From Sebastes aleutianus (taxonomy: Eukaryota; Chordata; Actinopteri; Perciformes; Sebastidae), in assembly GCA_916700875.1 (NCBI GenBank), contig CAKAKS010000193.1:84865-148864 (forward strand): a DNA stretch of 64,000 nt. Reading direction: 5' to 3'. Of the stretch, positions 11,070 to 20,524 are shown piece by piece. Under the pieces are notes generated by a model that searched no databases, was not told where the DNA came from, and saw only the letters and a program-made list of their open reading frames with translations. Position 1 is the first letter of the stretch, and each line of letters starts with the position of its first letter. The translations under genes and the position numbers were made by a program.

Positions 11070-13609
11070 TGAGCTCTGTCCCTGCCAAACACACCTGAGT
11101 CTTCTCTCTCTAAAACGACGCATCAGCATTCAGCCGAGACACTGAAATGTCTCTGCAGCCGTTAGATTACATTGTACAATGTGTGTAACGACCATCAGAC
11201 AAAAAGGGAAAAAAAATGCATTTGTGTTCACACAAGACTTGGGAAATAAGTAGAATACCTTCTGCAGTAGTTGGGATCCAGAATATTTTGCAGAAATGGA
11301 TTTAATTTCTCCACCAAATGCTGAAGCCCACAGCTTTACGCTTGAACACAAAACAGACAAATAACAGTTCAGCCAACAAGTATTATGGAAAAATGTGCAT
11401 AAAATTGTGAAAAGAAATACAAAGAAATGTATTAAATGAAAATAATATCCAAGTTATTGTCCAAGTTTAAATATGGCATCACAAAAACACACATTTGAAA
11501 CCATTTATAACAAATGAGACTCAAGTTTGAGCAGTAGTCATGGATGCAGCTTTAAAAGTGTCCTCTCTGTCCTCTCCTCACCCTGCAGCTGCTTTTAAAT
11601 CTCTCCTCAGCTGTCACTGTGTTTTAGCTTTTTTCTTTTAGTGATCAGTCAAAGGTTTATCACCATGGCCTGATGTCCCTGACCTTCACTCTCCCGACGG
11701 ATGATCGCTTGTAATTTTGATGATCTATACTGTAGTTATTGGAGCTTCTTCTATTAAACTGTAAATGCCTCTGGTTAAGCGTGGCAGAGAAATACTGTAA
11801 ATTGTAGAGCACAGTTGAATGTAACTTAATGTCCTACAGGAGATGCTGCTTTAAGAATGTGGCCTGACTCAAAAATTAAGGAAAACTACATTTATATTTA
11901 AAAAAAAATAAAGGATTTGTAGTTACGTGCTGGGGTTAAACTGTCCTCATCTGCAGAACCAACTTTTCAAAAACAGCTCTGAGGTATTTCAGCACAACCT
12001 TTTCACAAACAGTTTCTTTAAGAATAAATGTATTTCTTCTGTTTTTCTACCGGTTTGCAACATCTTATTGATTTTTGTATATAATATTGTGGATTTTAAA
12101 CTAAACTAACCATTTAAAGGCCTTGCAGGAAAATAGAATAAAACAGAATAGAAAGCCTTTATTGTCACTGTACAGAATACAATTAAATTCTGAGCGCTAC
12201 TCCTGATCAGTGCAGATTAAAGACACAAAATGTTCCTGCAAAATATTTTATCTTTTAAAGGTGCGCAATCCCTTTTTGAGTTTGTCCAAAGAGTTAAAAA
12301 AAAAAATTTAACTCTGGCATGAACGTTATTCTGGGTGAGATTAACTTTTTGAAAATGCATTTACATTTTATACTTTTATTTTGGATTTTCTATAGTCTTG
12401 TATTTAAATTGTTTTGGGTGGAAGGAAACAAAATCTTGCAAAGAAAGGTTCCCCGAGTTAAAGGTTTTGCAAAAAAAGGAAATGTGATTCACTATCAGTT
12501 CATTATTGGTGTGATATGTAGACATTATTAAATTACACTCGTAAAGGCCTTCAGAATTGTGATTTCAACTCTACATATTATAATAAGAAAAGTTTGTTAA
12601 ACTAATAAAAAATGACTTGCTCTTTATCAATTTGAATTATTATCATTAGAAAACATTTACATTCAGAAAAAAAGGGTTGAGTAAAAGGTGTCTCTAAAAA
12701 TGTACCCTAAAGTCCATCAGATATGAAAATGTCTGTCTTGTTTTTGGCAGAACCATACAGTGGAGTCTAACAGTAACCCTTATTATTTCTGACTTATTAA
12801 TAACACATATAATTATTATTTTCAATTTATTGATTGTATATAAAGCAACCATATAACATAAGACAAAGAGGAGATGTAGATTAACCTCTTTGCTGTAGTT
12901 ATTTAAAACATGCCCTATTTTTATTGTTTGCTGCTTATTTGCTGAAATCACATCTGTAATTGCTTGTTATCTCCTATAAATAGTCTTATTCTCTACCAAT
13001 ATATGGCCTGTGTGCTATGGGGGCATACAGACAGAGGTCTGTGGTTAAATTAAACTTTTTAAGGTAAAAGACAAACAAGAATCAGATGCATTTACAGATT
13101 TTCACAAAAATAAAAAAAAAATAAAAAAATCCCAATCTCTCTTTACACATAACCTGTTTAAATCTCCTTAAATTAATTTAAAATAAAAAAAGAAATCACT
13201 TGAAAAATGCTGCACTTCTACTGCATTTACAGATTTTCACAAAAATAAATAAATACAAATAAAAAATAACAATCTCTCTTTACCCGTAACCTGTTTAAAT
13301 CTCCTTAAATTAATTTAAAAATAATAATAAAAAAGAAGTCACTTGAAAAATTGCTACACTTCTACTGGCTACATATCCTGCTTGTAAATGATCATCAACA
13401 TATTAGTTGATAAATAAAGTTGCAGAGCTGCTCGTCACTCACACTGACAGAGGGATCCCTGGCTGGGACCCTGACGACACCTCCACCACGTTCAGCCCGA
13501 CCAGCATCCAGAGCAGCAGCAGGAGGAAGCTGCTGCTGCTGCTGCTGCTGCTGAAGCTGCTGCTGCTGCACATGTGCGAGAACCGGATCCTCCAGCACTT
13601 CCCCAGCAT
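4127..13609 (-). CDS. cacna2d3: cacna2d3, alpha2/delta-3 subunit (5' part, exons 1-4)
   Basis: Coding exons are complement(13443-13609, 11259-11340, 7468-7584, 4127-4186), which join in phase to 142 codons of the N-terminus. Alpha2/delta proteins enter the secretory pathway, bind the extracellular face of the channel alpha1 pore subunit and raise its surface level. Here we see the signal peptide and the N-terminal segment that precedes the VWA domain. The wording VKLWASAFGGEIKS fits family member 3 rather than 1, 2 or 4. The neighbour on the right, cacna1d, has the same orientation, as in human 3p14. Whether this is the only teleost copy cannot be told. Confidence 0.92.
4240..4463. repeat. 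Tandem repeat of TATATATAGCACTTTTT units
   Basis: About ten imperfect copies of a 17-22 bp unit (TATATATAGCAC plus a T run) end in a pure TA tract. It directly abuts a LINE-like 3' tail. The same unit begins the related tail near 14850, so the array probably arose by expansion of that repeat's edge. Confidence 0.9.
4464..4632 (+). mobile_element. LINE-like 3' tail, copy 1
   Basis: The text from ACTGATTGCTTTTATACTGC to ACAATAAAGTTGAACTTGA is shared with 14863-15100. The ACAATAAAGTTGA ending followed by a short TTGAC-type repeat is typical of the 3' ends of fish non-LTR retrotransposons. No reverse transcriptase remains here. Confidence 0.6.
4633..7467. other. cacna2d3 intron 3 remainder
   Basis: This is intronic, AT-rich DNA between cacna2d3 exons 3 and 4. 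Besides the hexamer array it holds a TAA trinucleotide run at 5899-5929. Another retroposon-like tail at about 6600-6765 ends in AATAAAG followed by ATCGT pentamers. I see no exon. Confidence 0.6.
4994..5057. repeat. (ATTCTG)n hexanucleotide repeat
   Basis: About ten tandem copies of a hexamer with one substitution (TTCTAA). Open frames across it encode Ile-Leu or Ser-Asp runs only. Confidence 0.95.
7468..7584 (-). CDS. cacna2d3: cacna2d3 exon 3
   Basis: This 117-nt, phase-0 exon has acceptor TTTACAG and donor GTACGT. It begins KYKEPEKSV and contains VEEIDGVKLVKNLA and MEEVFRKKADATR. Human CACNA2D3 has KYKEYEKDVAIEEIDGLQLV and MEEMFHKKSEAVR in the same order. It encodes the N-terminal extracellular part of alpha2, before the VWA domain. 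Confidence 0.92.
8580..8960. promoter_or_regulatory. Candidate conserved noncoding element
   Basis: A non-repetitive, moderately GC-rich stretch packed with homeodomain-type cores: TGATTATTGATTAG, GTAATGACC, CTAATGATC and CTTAATGACC. It lies in a cacna2d3 intron. Motif density is the only evidence; no conservation test was possible. Confidence 0.25.
10061..10114. repeat. (GATA)n microsatellite
   Basis: Thirteen or so GATA units with one GGATA interruption, within cacna2d3 intron 2. Confidence 0.95.
10973..11067. repeat. (CA)n microsatellite
   Basis: About 95 bp of uninterrupted CA dinucleotides, some 190 bp downstream of cacna2d3 exon 2 in transcript order. A minus-strand open frame across it encodes only Cys-Val repeats. 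Confidence 0.97.
11259..11340 (-). CDS. cacna2d3: cacna2d3 exon 2
   Basis: This 82-nt exon has acceptor GTTCAAG and donor GTATTC. It completes a split Val codon from exon 1. It then encodes VKLWASAFGGEIKSIS and AKYSGSQLLQK, almost identical to human CACNA2D3 (VKLWASAFGGEIKSIA). This segment separates alpha2/delta-3 from alpha2/delta-4, which has VKLWADTFGG. It is the strongest single piece of evidence for the gene call. Confidence 0.96.
11341..13442. other. cacna2d3 intron 1
   Basis: AT-rich intron with no exon seen. It includes a retroposon-like fragment near 12120-12215 (AGAAAGCCTTTATTGTCACTG) and a tandem duplication at 13088-13363. Confidence 0.7.
13088..13363. repeat. Tandem duplication, about 135-140 bp unit
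   Basis: Two adjacent units (about 13088-13222 and 13223-13363) share the ordered blocks CATTTACAGATTTTCACAAA, CAATCTCTCTTTAC, CTGTTTAAATCTCC and CACTTCTACT. They differ mostly in the length of their A-rich runs. The duplication ends about 80 bp from the exon 1 donor of cacna2d3. Confidence 0.9.
13443..13609 (-). CDS. cacna2d3: cacna2d3 exon 1, signal peptide
   Basis: This is the first coding exon of the alpha2/delta-3 auxiliary subunit of voltage-gated calcium channels. From the ATG at 13609 it encodes 55 residues. A short basic N-terminus (MLGKCWRIRF) is followed by a Ser run encoded by AGC repeats. Then come the hydrophobic core FLLLLLWMLVGLNVV and the mature start SQPGIPLSV. Human CACNA2D3 has EQQIPLSVVKLWAS at this place. 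The donor GTGAGT follows, and the exon joins exon 2 through a split Val codon. A second in-frame ATG at 13573 also leaves a signal peptide. I prefer 13609 because it has A at -3 and a TAA stop shortly upstream. The rest of the gene (VWA, Cache, GPI end) is outside the window. Confidence 0.85.
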
Positions 13610-13741
13610 CTTCAGCTCGCTTTAACAAAATACTATCTGTACAGTAAAAATCCCGACCCAGCAGCAGCACCGTGCATGGACTCCTGGACTCCTGTTCGGT
13701 GCACACAGTCTCCAACCTGCACGTAGCCTACTGTATGTGAT

Positions 13742-13782
<41 letters not shown>

Positions 13783-14300
13783 GAGAGAGAGCATCAGCCT
13801 CCAGCCTCCACAGCTCCTCTCCTCATTCTGCCTCTCTCTCTCTATCTGTAAAGGGAAACCCCCCTCTGTCTTCTCTCTGCTGCAACAATCAAGGACCTTT
13901 TTATTGCTGGAAACGAGTCGTCTGCATGTTTAGCAACGAAGCCTGAGAAGCTGGAGGAGGTGAAATCTGCAGAATCTGCAGAAAAGTGTCCAGCTGAGAG
14001 GATGGAGCAGCATGGACAGACAGACAGATGTTACCGGACACACAGCTGCTGCTGCTGAGAACATTTATCTGCAAAATGCACAAAAAAAAAATCAAAAAAA
14101 AAAAATCAAATACTAAACTTTGGTTCTCCTCTGCGACTGCACAGAAGTTGTTGCCTTTGTAACGCTGACGCTGCATTTCTACTGTATTGTCTCCAGTCTT
14201 CTCCACGCTGCGCACACTAAAAGCAGCCAAAGCGCGTGTTTTTACTCTAACATGCTCTGTGATTATGTCGTGCATGACATAATGAATTGTGAACAATAAA
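13610..14300 (-). promoter_or_regulatory. cacna2d3 5' flank and probable promoter region
   Basis: Upstream of the cacna2d3 start lies DNA richer in GC than its surroundings, with a (GA)n run at 13743-13791. I cannot place a transcription start. No convincing TATA box was seen at a suitable distance. The location is inferred from the first coding exon only. Confidence 0.4.
13743..13791. repeat. (GA)n microsatellite in cacna2d3 5' flank
   Basis: AG repeat about 135 bp upstream of the cacna2d3 start codon. It is a possible GAGA-type promoter element or simply a microsatellite. Confidence 0.9.
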
Positions 14301-14849
14301 GGTTGGAATAAGAAGAAGCACACACACAATAAGGGGGAGATTCCTGACATAAAATGGCTCTGTGGGCGATAATGAGACTGCAGATGTTTGATGAAGGTTT
14401 CCGCACTGCCAGCAGCAGCACAAAGACAATACACGTGCACACTGAGTTTTATACTAGCAAACAACCACAATGAGAGAGGAAGAAATCATTTACTTGAGTA
14501 AAATTAACACAGAATAAAAATAAGTCCAGCACCCACAATAAATAAAAGTACACAAGTATTAGCAAAAAAATTTACTTAAAGTATCCAAAATAAAAATACT
14601 CCTAATAGGGTGACTACTGTCAGTGTTATATTATTTGATCATTTTTACTGATTTATTAATATGTATGATTTTGCCCACTTTAATGTTGTTATTGGTGGAG
14701 CCACTTTTAACTATTTTACATTAAATCTGTGATGATGGATCATATTTTATAAACTGAAATTTTGCGTGTAAACTCTTAATTTGAAAAACATTCCTGCTAC
14801 TATATTTCCTGCTAAAATAAGAGAACTACTGGAAAGTCATTGGGTTTTT

Positions 14850-15100
14850 ATATATAGCACTTTTAAAGACCTTATTGCTTTTATACTGCTTTTACTCTGT
14901 TAATCATCCTGTCATCCACTTTTTATTCTGCTGCACCATTGCACTTTGTTCACTGTGTTATGTTCTATATGTTTGTGACTGTTTTTGTATGTCTGTGTTT
15001 GCACCTTGGTCCGCGAGCAACGACATTTCGTTTTAACCGTGTACTTTGTATGTGGAAAAATGACAATAAAGTTGAACTTGACTTGACTTGACTTGAAAAT
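14850..15100 (+). mobile_element. LINE-like 3' tail, copy 2
   Basis: This is a second copy of the 4464-4632 sequence. It carries an extra internal segment (GTTCTATATGTTTGTGACTG to CCGCGAGCAACG) and ends in ACAATAAAGTTGA plus TTGAC pentamers (15079-15097). The pentamer tail and truncated 5' end suggest target-primed reverse transcription. Confidence 0.6.
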
Positions 15101-16325
15101 GTGGTGAAGTATAATGTAGCCGATATAAAATGGAAATACTCAAGTACAGTGAAGTACCTCAAAATTATACTTGAACTTGAGTTACTTTCCACCACTGGAG
15201 TGAGATACATGTAAATGTGTTTGTCTGTGATTGGCTGGAAGTCTACTGATTCATTCCTTTGGCCAATGACGTCACTCACCAGCAACTCTTCCACAAAGAT
15301 TATTCAGGTGAGGTGAGGTGACCGGTGAAGGAACAGCTCCACATACAGTATATGAAGTATGAAGTTTCATCAGTGCGTCATTCACCAGTGCTTACTATAT
15401 ATAAAATAAGACCGGATGAGGTTCCCATCGTCTTCTCAAAAACGCTGATTAGGAAGCGATAATGATGTCAAGGCAGCAGCCGGGTTGATGCACCACCTCC
15501 TCCACCACCACAGGAACCGTGTTTCGACTTGAAGCTTTTATTAGTTTAGTAATTGCATCGTACATCAAAGTTGTGAGGAGCCTGTACTGTCTGGGACGTG
15601 CCGATAAGGTGCCTGCATGTTGGATGACGGACAGTATCATCCAGTCTCTCTCAGTCACACCACCGCCTCCCTGAAATGCTTTAATTAACTATTGATGGCA
15701 AATAAATGCAGTTCTCTCTCACGATACTGCAGAAAGTGCTCTCTTAGTTTTATTCACCAGTTAAAAAGTTAAACAGTTAAAGACACGACTGGGACTCATG
15801 CTGAAGTGTCCTTGAGCAAGGAAGGTGTTACCTGCTTCTGGGTCGTTGCACCAGTCTCGCCACTATCCTTTACACATGAGGATACAAACCACATTCTCAA
15901 TTTGATTGTTTTTCTGAAATAATGTCATGACCTCAACGCCCGCACAGTGCAGTAGGTCAAATAAACACATTAGTAGGCCTGAATGCATTCACCAGAGGTC
16001 AATATTTCATTTAATGCATTTGAATGCACCAGTTTCCAACACAATAAAATACTTTGGTTTGAATAATAAGTTGTGTCTGAAATGTTTTTTAGACTTAGAC
16101 TTAGAATTTATGGAAATGCAAATATTTTTCATTTTACAAGTTCAACCACAGGACACAAGATGACTCCTACCTCACTAAAAAGTCCATTCTCAGTGTATGT
16201 GCGTTTAAGGTCTCAGCTTTCCGCATCACACATGCGTAAATTGCCTACTGGATCATGATTGGCTCCCAAGCTAATTGTGATGTCACAAAATCCTGCTGGT
16301 ATGAACACATCTTAAACTCGGATTT
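15101..16325. other. Intergenic DNA, nothing recognised
   Basis: Between cacna2d3 and the opsin. No open frame resembles a known protein and no terminal inverted repeat was identified. Confidence 0.5.
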
Positions 16326-16792
16326 AAAGGTACAGTGTGTAACATCTGGTGGCATCTGGTGCAGAGGTTAAAGATTGAAAGCTCTCCTGTGTAGAGTGTG
16401 TGTGTACGTGGGAAGTGAGTGGTGAAGCAAGAGAGAGAGTGTGTGGCGGAGAATGTGTGCAGTGGAACAGAAGACGGAGTTAGTTTAGCTCTGAGAACAT
16501 CAAGTGAATGTTCAGTGGAAGTTGCAGTTTGTGCAGAAATAAATGCTGCAGCTCTTCAAGACCGACAGAGGTTTCCTGTGTCTTGTTACCCGGCAGAGCG
16601 AGTAACGTCATCAACTCCGGCCCAAGCTGGAAAATATTACACAGTGGTTTGTCCGTTCTGATGAGTTTGCACTCGGCGGCTCAAGTTACCGCAGTCTTGG
16701 AAAGGGAGGAGTCAGCAGAGGGGGACTCAGTTGGTTGCAATCTGCCATCACATCACTAGATGCTGCCAAATCCTACACACTGTACCTTTAAG
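16326..16792. mobile_element. MITE-like element, TIR AAAGGTACAGTGTGTA
   Basis: A 16-bp terminal inverted repeat, AAAGGTACAGTGTGTA at the left and TACACACTGTACCTTT at the right, bounds about 467 bp with no transposase. TTTA/TTAA-like bases flank both ends. Short open frames inside are not recognisable. Confidence 0.8.
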
Positions 16793-19550
16793 ACATGAGA
16801 CGGTGTTGCTCATGGAAAACACTACCACTTTTGTCCACTGAGGCCGCCAAAATCAAGACAAAATGAAAGTTCCTCGTAGGTGCTTTAAAGAAAAAAAATT
16901 GCAATTTAAGGTTAACTAACAAGCTTTTTCTGGGGCTTTCAACCATACCGCACAGACTTCATCAGGGTTTGCTTAGTTGTCATGGAGATGGGTCTGTTGA
17001 CATCCAAGCTGAGAAGCTGTTATCAATTAATCCATAGCACTTTGAGGAGTTCTTAGGTTGGCTCAATGTAAAGTCATGTTTAACCTTGGGAATAATAGTT
17101 TGACAAAACAAATGAATTGATGAATTGAATTTAAGGTCCACTTAGCTTTTTGCAGCTTTCAACCAAAAAAAAGGTCAGAAAACTCATGAAAAAGATTTAA
17201 ATCAGCGCTGAAAAGCTAATTAATGGGCCTTAGGTTGGATTGTTTAGTTAAATAGACTCAACTTTCATGGTTAACATGTAGGTTTTTTGTAAACCGATAA
17301 AATTCACTTTTCTGAAAACAATGAAAATATAGAGGTGAATGGGCCTCTGTTTTATGAATGAATAAAAATGAAATGTGTTGTAAACATAAAGTGTTCTAAT
17401 CGGAGCCAGACTGCTGTTGAACTTTCAACCCAAACAGTTGTAATCTCTGTCTTGACTTGATTGGACATAAACCTCTTAGAGGGTTAAACATCGGACACCT
17501 GTTGTCATGTTCAGACTAGGGGCTTAACCTCACCTCGTGTCCTCAGCCGTGGGACAGAACACCTACAACTGTCAACTTATTCTCATCCAGTGAACTGTGA
17601 CTGCAGAAAGATTACACCTCACCTCAGTCTCACTCTACCATATGTTGTGAATTAATGTTATTCATGTACAGACCTATTGTCATAGTCAAATAACTATAAC
17701 GCTTTAAGGCCGTAATATGTGTAACTCAGCATCAATCTCACTCAGTGTTTGATAACATGTTTACTAGAGACTTATTTCTAGCACATCACAGACTCGACCA
17801 TTGTGTACGTAAATAAGAGCTTCACCAGTTACTTCTCCATTTTGGGAATACCAGTGGGGTTAAACGGGATCTCACTGCAGGAACATGGATTTGGTCTTAA
17901 GCTGACCTGCAGAAAACACTGTCGGACATAAATAGAAAGGGAAGACTGTCCGTACACATTTGGAGCTAAATCTCATCTAATGCTTTCATTCATATGCAGT
18001 GCCGATGTCTCTATAACACTGCAGGAGATGGACGAAATAACCAAAACAACTCAACAATGATTACCAATAACAATTTAGTGAAGTTCATATAATGTTCATT
18101 CTTTTGCAGAGATGCATCACAGGTATTGATTGTATATGCAATATTGTTGAGTAGCAGATGACTAATTGAATGGTGCAATGTTGGTCTCCTCCCTCTTTGG
18201 CTGCCAAACCAAACCATTATCAACTAAAATAAGGCATGTAGTTGTGTGGTAAATCAGGATAACCCTTTTAAGCTTTCTAAAGATGCCTTTAAGCTGTATG
18301 ATGAAGTAAATCTTCACCACACACAGATTCATCCAGACAAACAAAAAAAATCAAGGTGTGACTTAAAATCTGACAAACCAACTCATTTGTAGATTTTCCA
18401 TATAGGTCTATTGTGAAAATGAATTTGATTGCATGGAGAGTTTTACAATCTTAAAAAAAAGAAAGGAAAAAAATCCATCTCATCAGAGGACAAATCTTTA
18501 TTCTTCACACAAAACATCCTCTTCTTCTCGTCTAGCTACTCTAATCCTAAAGCTAAGAATCAAAATAATTAAAATGCTTCAATAATAGTGAAGAAAATAC
18601 GAGCAAGTGTCCATCAGAGTACATTCAAGTATATATATACAGTTATTGAATGTTGATCAGTTTAACCATTGGGCCAAACTGAGCTTGTCCCATCTAGCTG
18701 CATTATTATATGCATACTTTTCATTGATTTGTGCAGTTAATATTTCCACAGTGCAATGATGTTTTACAGCAGGTTTAAATCATTAAATCAATTCGTCAGT
18801 CATTCTCCATGTTCCAATCCAATCCAAATTTACTTATAAAGCATATTTAAAAACAACAAAAGTTGACCAAAAGTGCTGTACAGCTAAACATAAAAAACAT
18901 AAAACCAACACAATAAAAGACCAACTTAAATATCTGGTAATATCTAATTTCCGAGGAGGAGAATCATGCTTACAAAATCTATTTTTACAATCTTTTTTAT
19001 ATGTTTTACATGCTCTCATCTCTTTGTGTCTTGACAATTGTAACTCTCTTTATGAATGAATGAATAATTTATTTTCGTGTCTGGTCATTTACATAGCCCA
19101 TCCCTCATGGGATTATTCAGACACATTAATGAACATTCATGCATGTTAGACAACCATCATTAGCACAGTACACTACCATCATCCAAACGTGAACCTCCCA
19201 CAAATAATGCTCCACGATACATCCCACAATGGAAATCCAACAAATAAACACACAGATATACAAACACAGCTCCCTAAGCACAAAACACGTACACAAATCC
19301 AAACATGACAAAAAAATGGCATAAGAGTCTGAGGAATTTACTGTATCTGTTGTATGTTACTGTTCTCCTCTTATCCTGTACTTTAGAAAGATATTCAGGA
19401 AATACAAAAAGGGTCCAGTCTCCATATCAATCAAATGTAAACCAACTTTTTAAAATTATATTTTTCATAAATCATGATACAAAGGACAAAATAAAATAAA
19501 ATGAATTTCGTTCTCAACCTCATTTAGTTCACAGTATTGGCATTATGTGG
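16793..19550. other. Intergenic AT-rich DNA
   Basis: No gene seen. The stretch contains a minor A-rich retroposon-like region near 18810-18900 (AATCCAAATTTACTTATAAAGC), but nothing else could be supported. Confidence 0.5.
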
Positions 19551-20193
19551 GAGTCAGTCAGTCATCCTTGTCTCAGCTTGTCCACGAAGCAACAGCAAGA
19601 CTCTTCACTACTACCAAGAGGAGAGACCACATGATCCCTTTTATTTTGTTGCCAACACCTATTTATTTTTCATTTTAATAGTATACATTTTCTTGAATGA
19701 TTCTGTAAAGCCTTTCGGTCAACATCTATTCTTCTTACATGTGCTCTATAAATAAGTTGACCTGACTTTAATCTTTCTCTGACCCCTGCTTTGTGTGAGG
19801 AAAGCAAGAGGGAGAGAGAGGGAGGGAGTGAAAGACGTAGAAAGTGAGAGAGAGAACCAGAAAAAGATCATCAATATTTACTGTAGTTACTTATTGTGAC
19901 ACAACTCCTCTGAGCATTTCTTTTTTTGCACTTGCTTAGAGAACTGATCCTGGGGAGGAACACTGTGGAGTCATCCCGTTTAAGTGCCTTTACAATCAAG
20001 CAAAAGGTGAGGGATCAAGGATCATCATTTGGAGGAATTAGTCTTTGTTAAATCCAGATCTGGAGGACTTATGCTTAGACTGTGGGCATCTAATCTCAGC
20101 TGTCCCACTCGAGTAGTGAGATATTAAACATCCAGAAGCTCCGGGACGAGGAGAAGAAAACTGCCTGACCACTTTTTTTACAGCTTTGCATCT
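19551..20193 (+). promoter_or_regulatory. Opsin upstream region
   Basis: Probable 5' flank or 5' UTR of the opsin. CTATAAATA at 19746 looks like a TATA box but sits in text resembling a LINE 3' end (AAATAAGTTGACCTGACTT). A pyrimidine-rich acceptor ending in ACAG at 20183 lies 10 bp before the start codon, so an upstream exon is possible. A TAATC core (CTAATC, about 20090) fits an OTX/CRX-type site, but one short motif proves nothing. Confidence 0.3.
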
Positions 20194-20524
20194 ATGCAAC
20201 CATCTGCTTTTTCCCCAAATGGTTCCTCCTACGTGGGCCCACATGGGGAACCCCCTCTGTCACGCACTGGCTTCATCATACTCTCCATCATTATGGCTGC
20301 CTTCACCGGTCCGGCCATCGTACTCAACGCTACAGTGATCATTGTGTCCCTCATGCACAAGCAGCTGAGGCAGCCGCTCAACTACGCTCTGGTGAACATG
20401 GCTGTGGCTGACCTGGGCACAGCCATGACGGGAGGGGTGCTGTCTGTGGTCAACAACGCTCAAGGGTACTTCTCCCTGGGAAGAACAGGCTGTGTGATGG
20501 AGGGCTTTGCAGTGTCCTTGTTTG
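20194..20524 (+). CDS. Opsin exon 1 (TM1-TM3)
   Basis: It begins MQPSAFSPNGSSYVG, with an N-glycosylation sequon NGS. It covers TM1 with a GxxLN-type Asn (IVLNATVIIV), the LRQPLNYALVNMAVADL motif of TM2, and GYFSLGRTGCVMEGF of TM3. It ends in a split Gly codon with donor GTGAGT. The Glu of GCVMEGF aligns with Glu113 of bovine rhodopsin and the Cys with Cys110. Confidence 0.93.

Larger units (their letters stand above)
7585..11258. other. cacna2d3 intron 2
   Basis: No exon is seen. The interval contains CA runs (8230-8250 and 8383-8413), a TAAT-rich stretch at 8580-8960, a GATA repeat, a partial ...ATATTGCCCAGCCC repeat end at 9840-9900, and a long CA array near the exon 2 end. Confidence 0.7.

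Noticed and set aside
10850..11092. Minus-strand frame rich in Cys-Val
   Set aside because: It is a translation of the CA microsatellite.
13395..13715. Minus-strand poly-Gln frame of 106 codons
   Set aside because: It is another frame of the AGC repeat. The frame with the signal peptide and the IPLSV junction to exon 2 is the real one.
19746..19754. CTATAAATA as the opsin TATA box
   Set aside because: It is followed by AGTTGACCTGACTT, as in LINE 3' tails seen elsewhere in the window, so it is more likely retroposon-derived.
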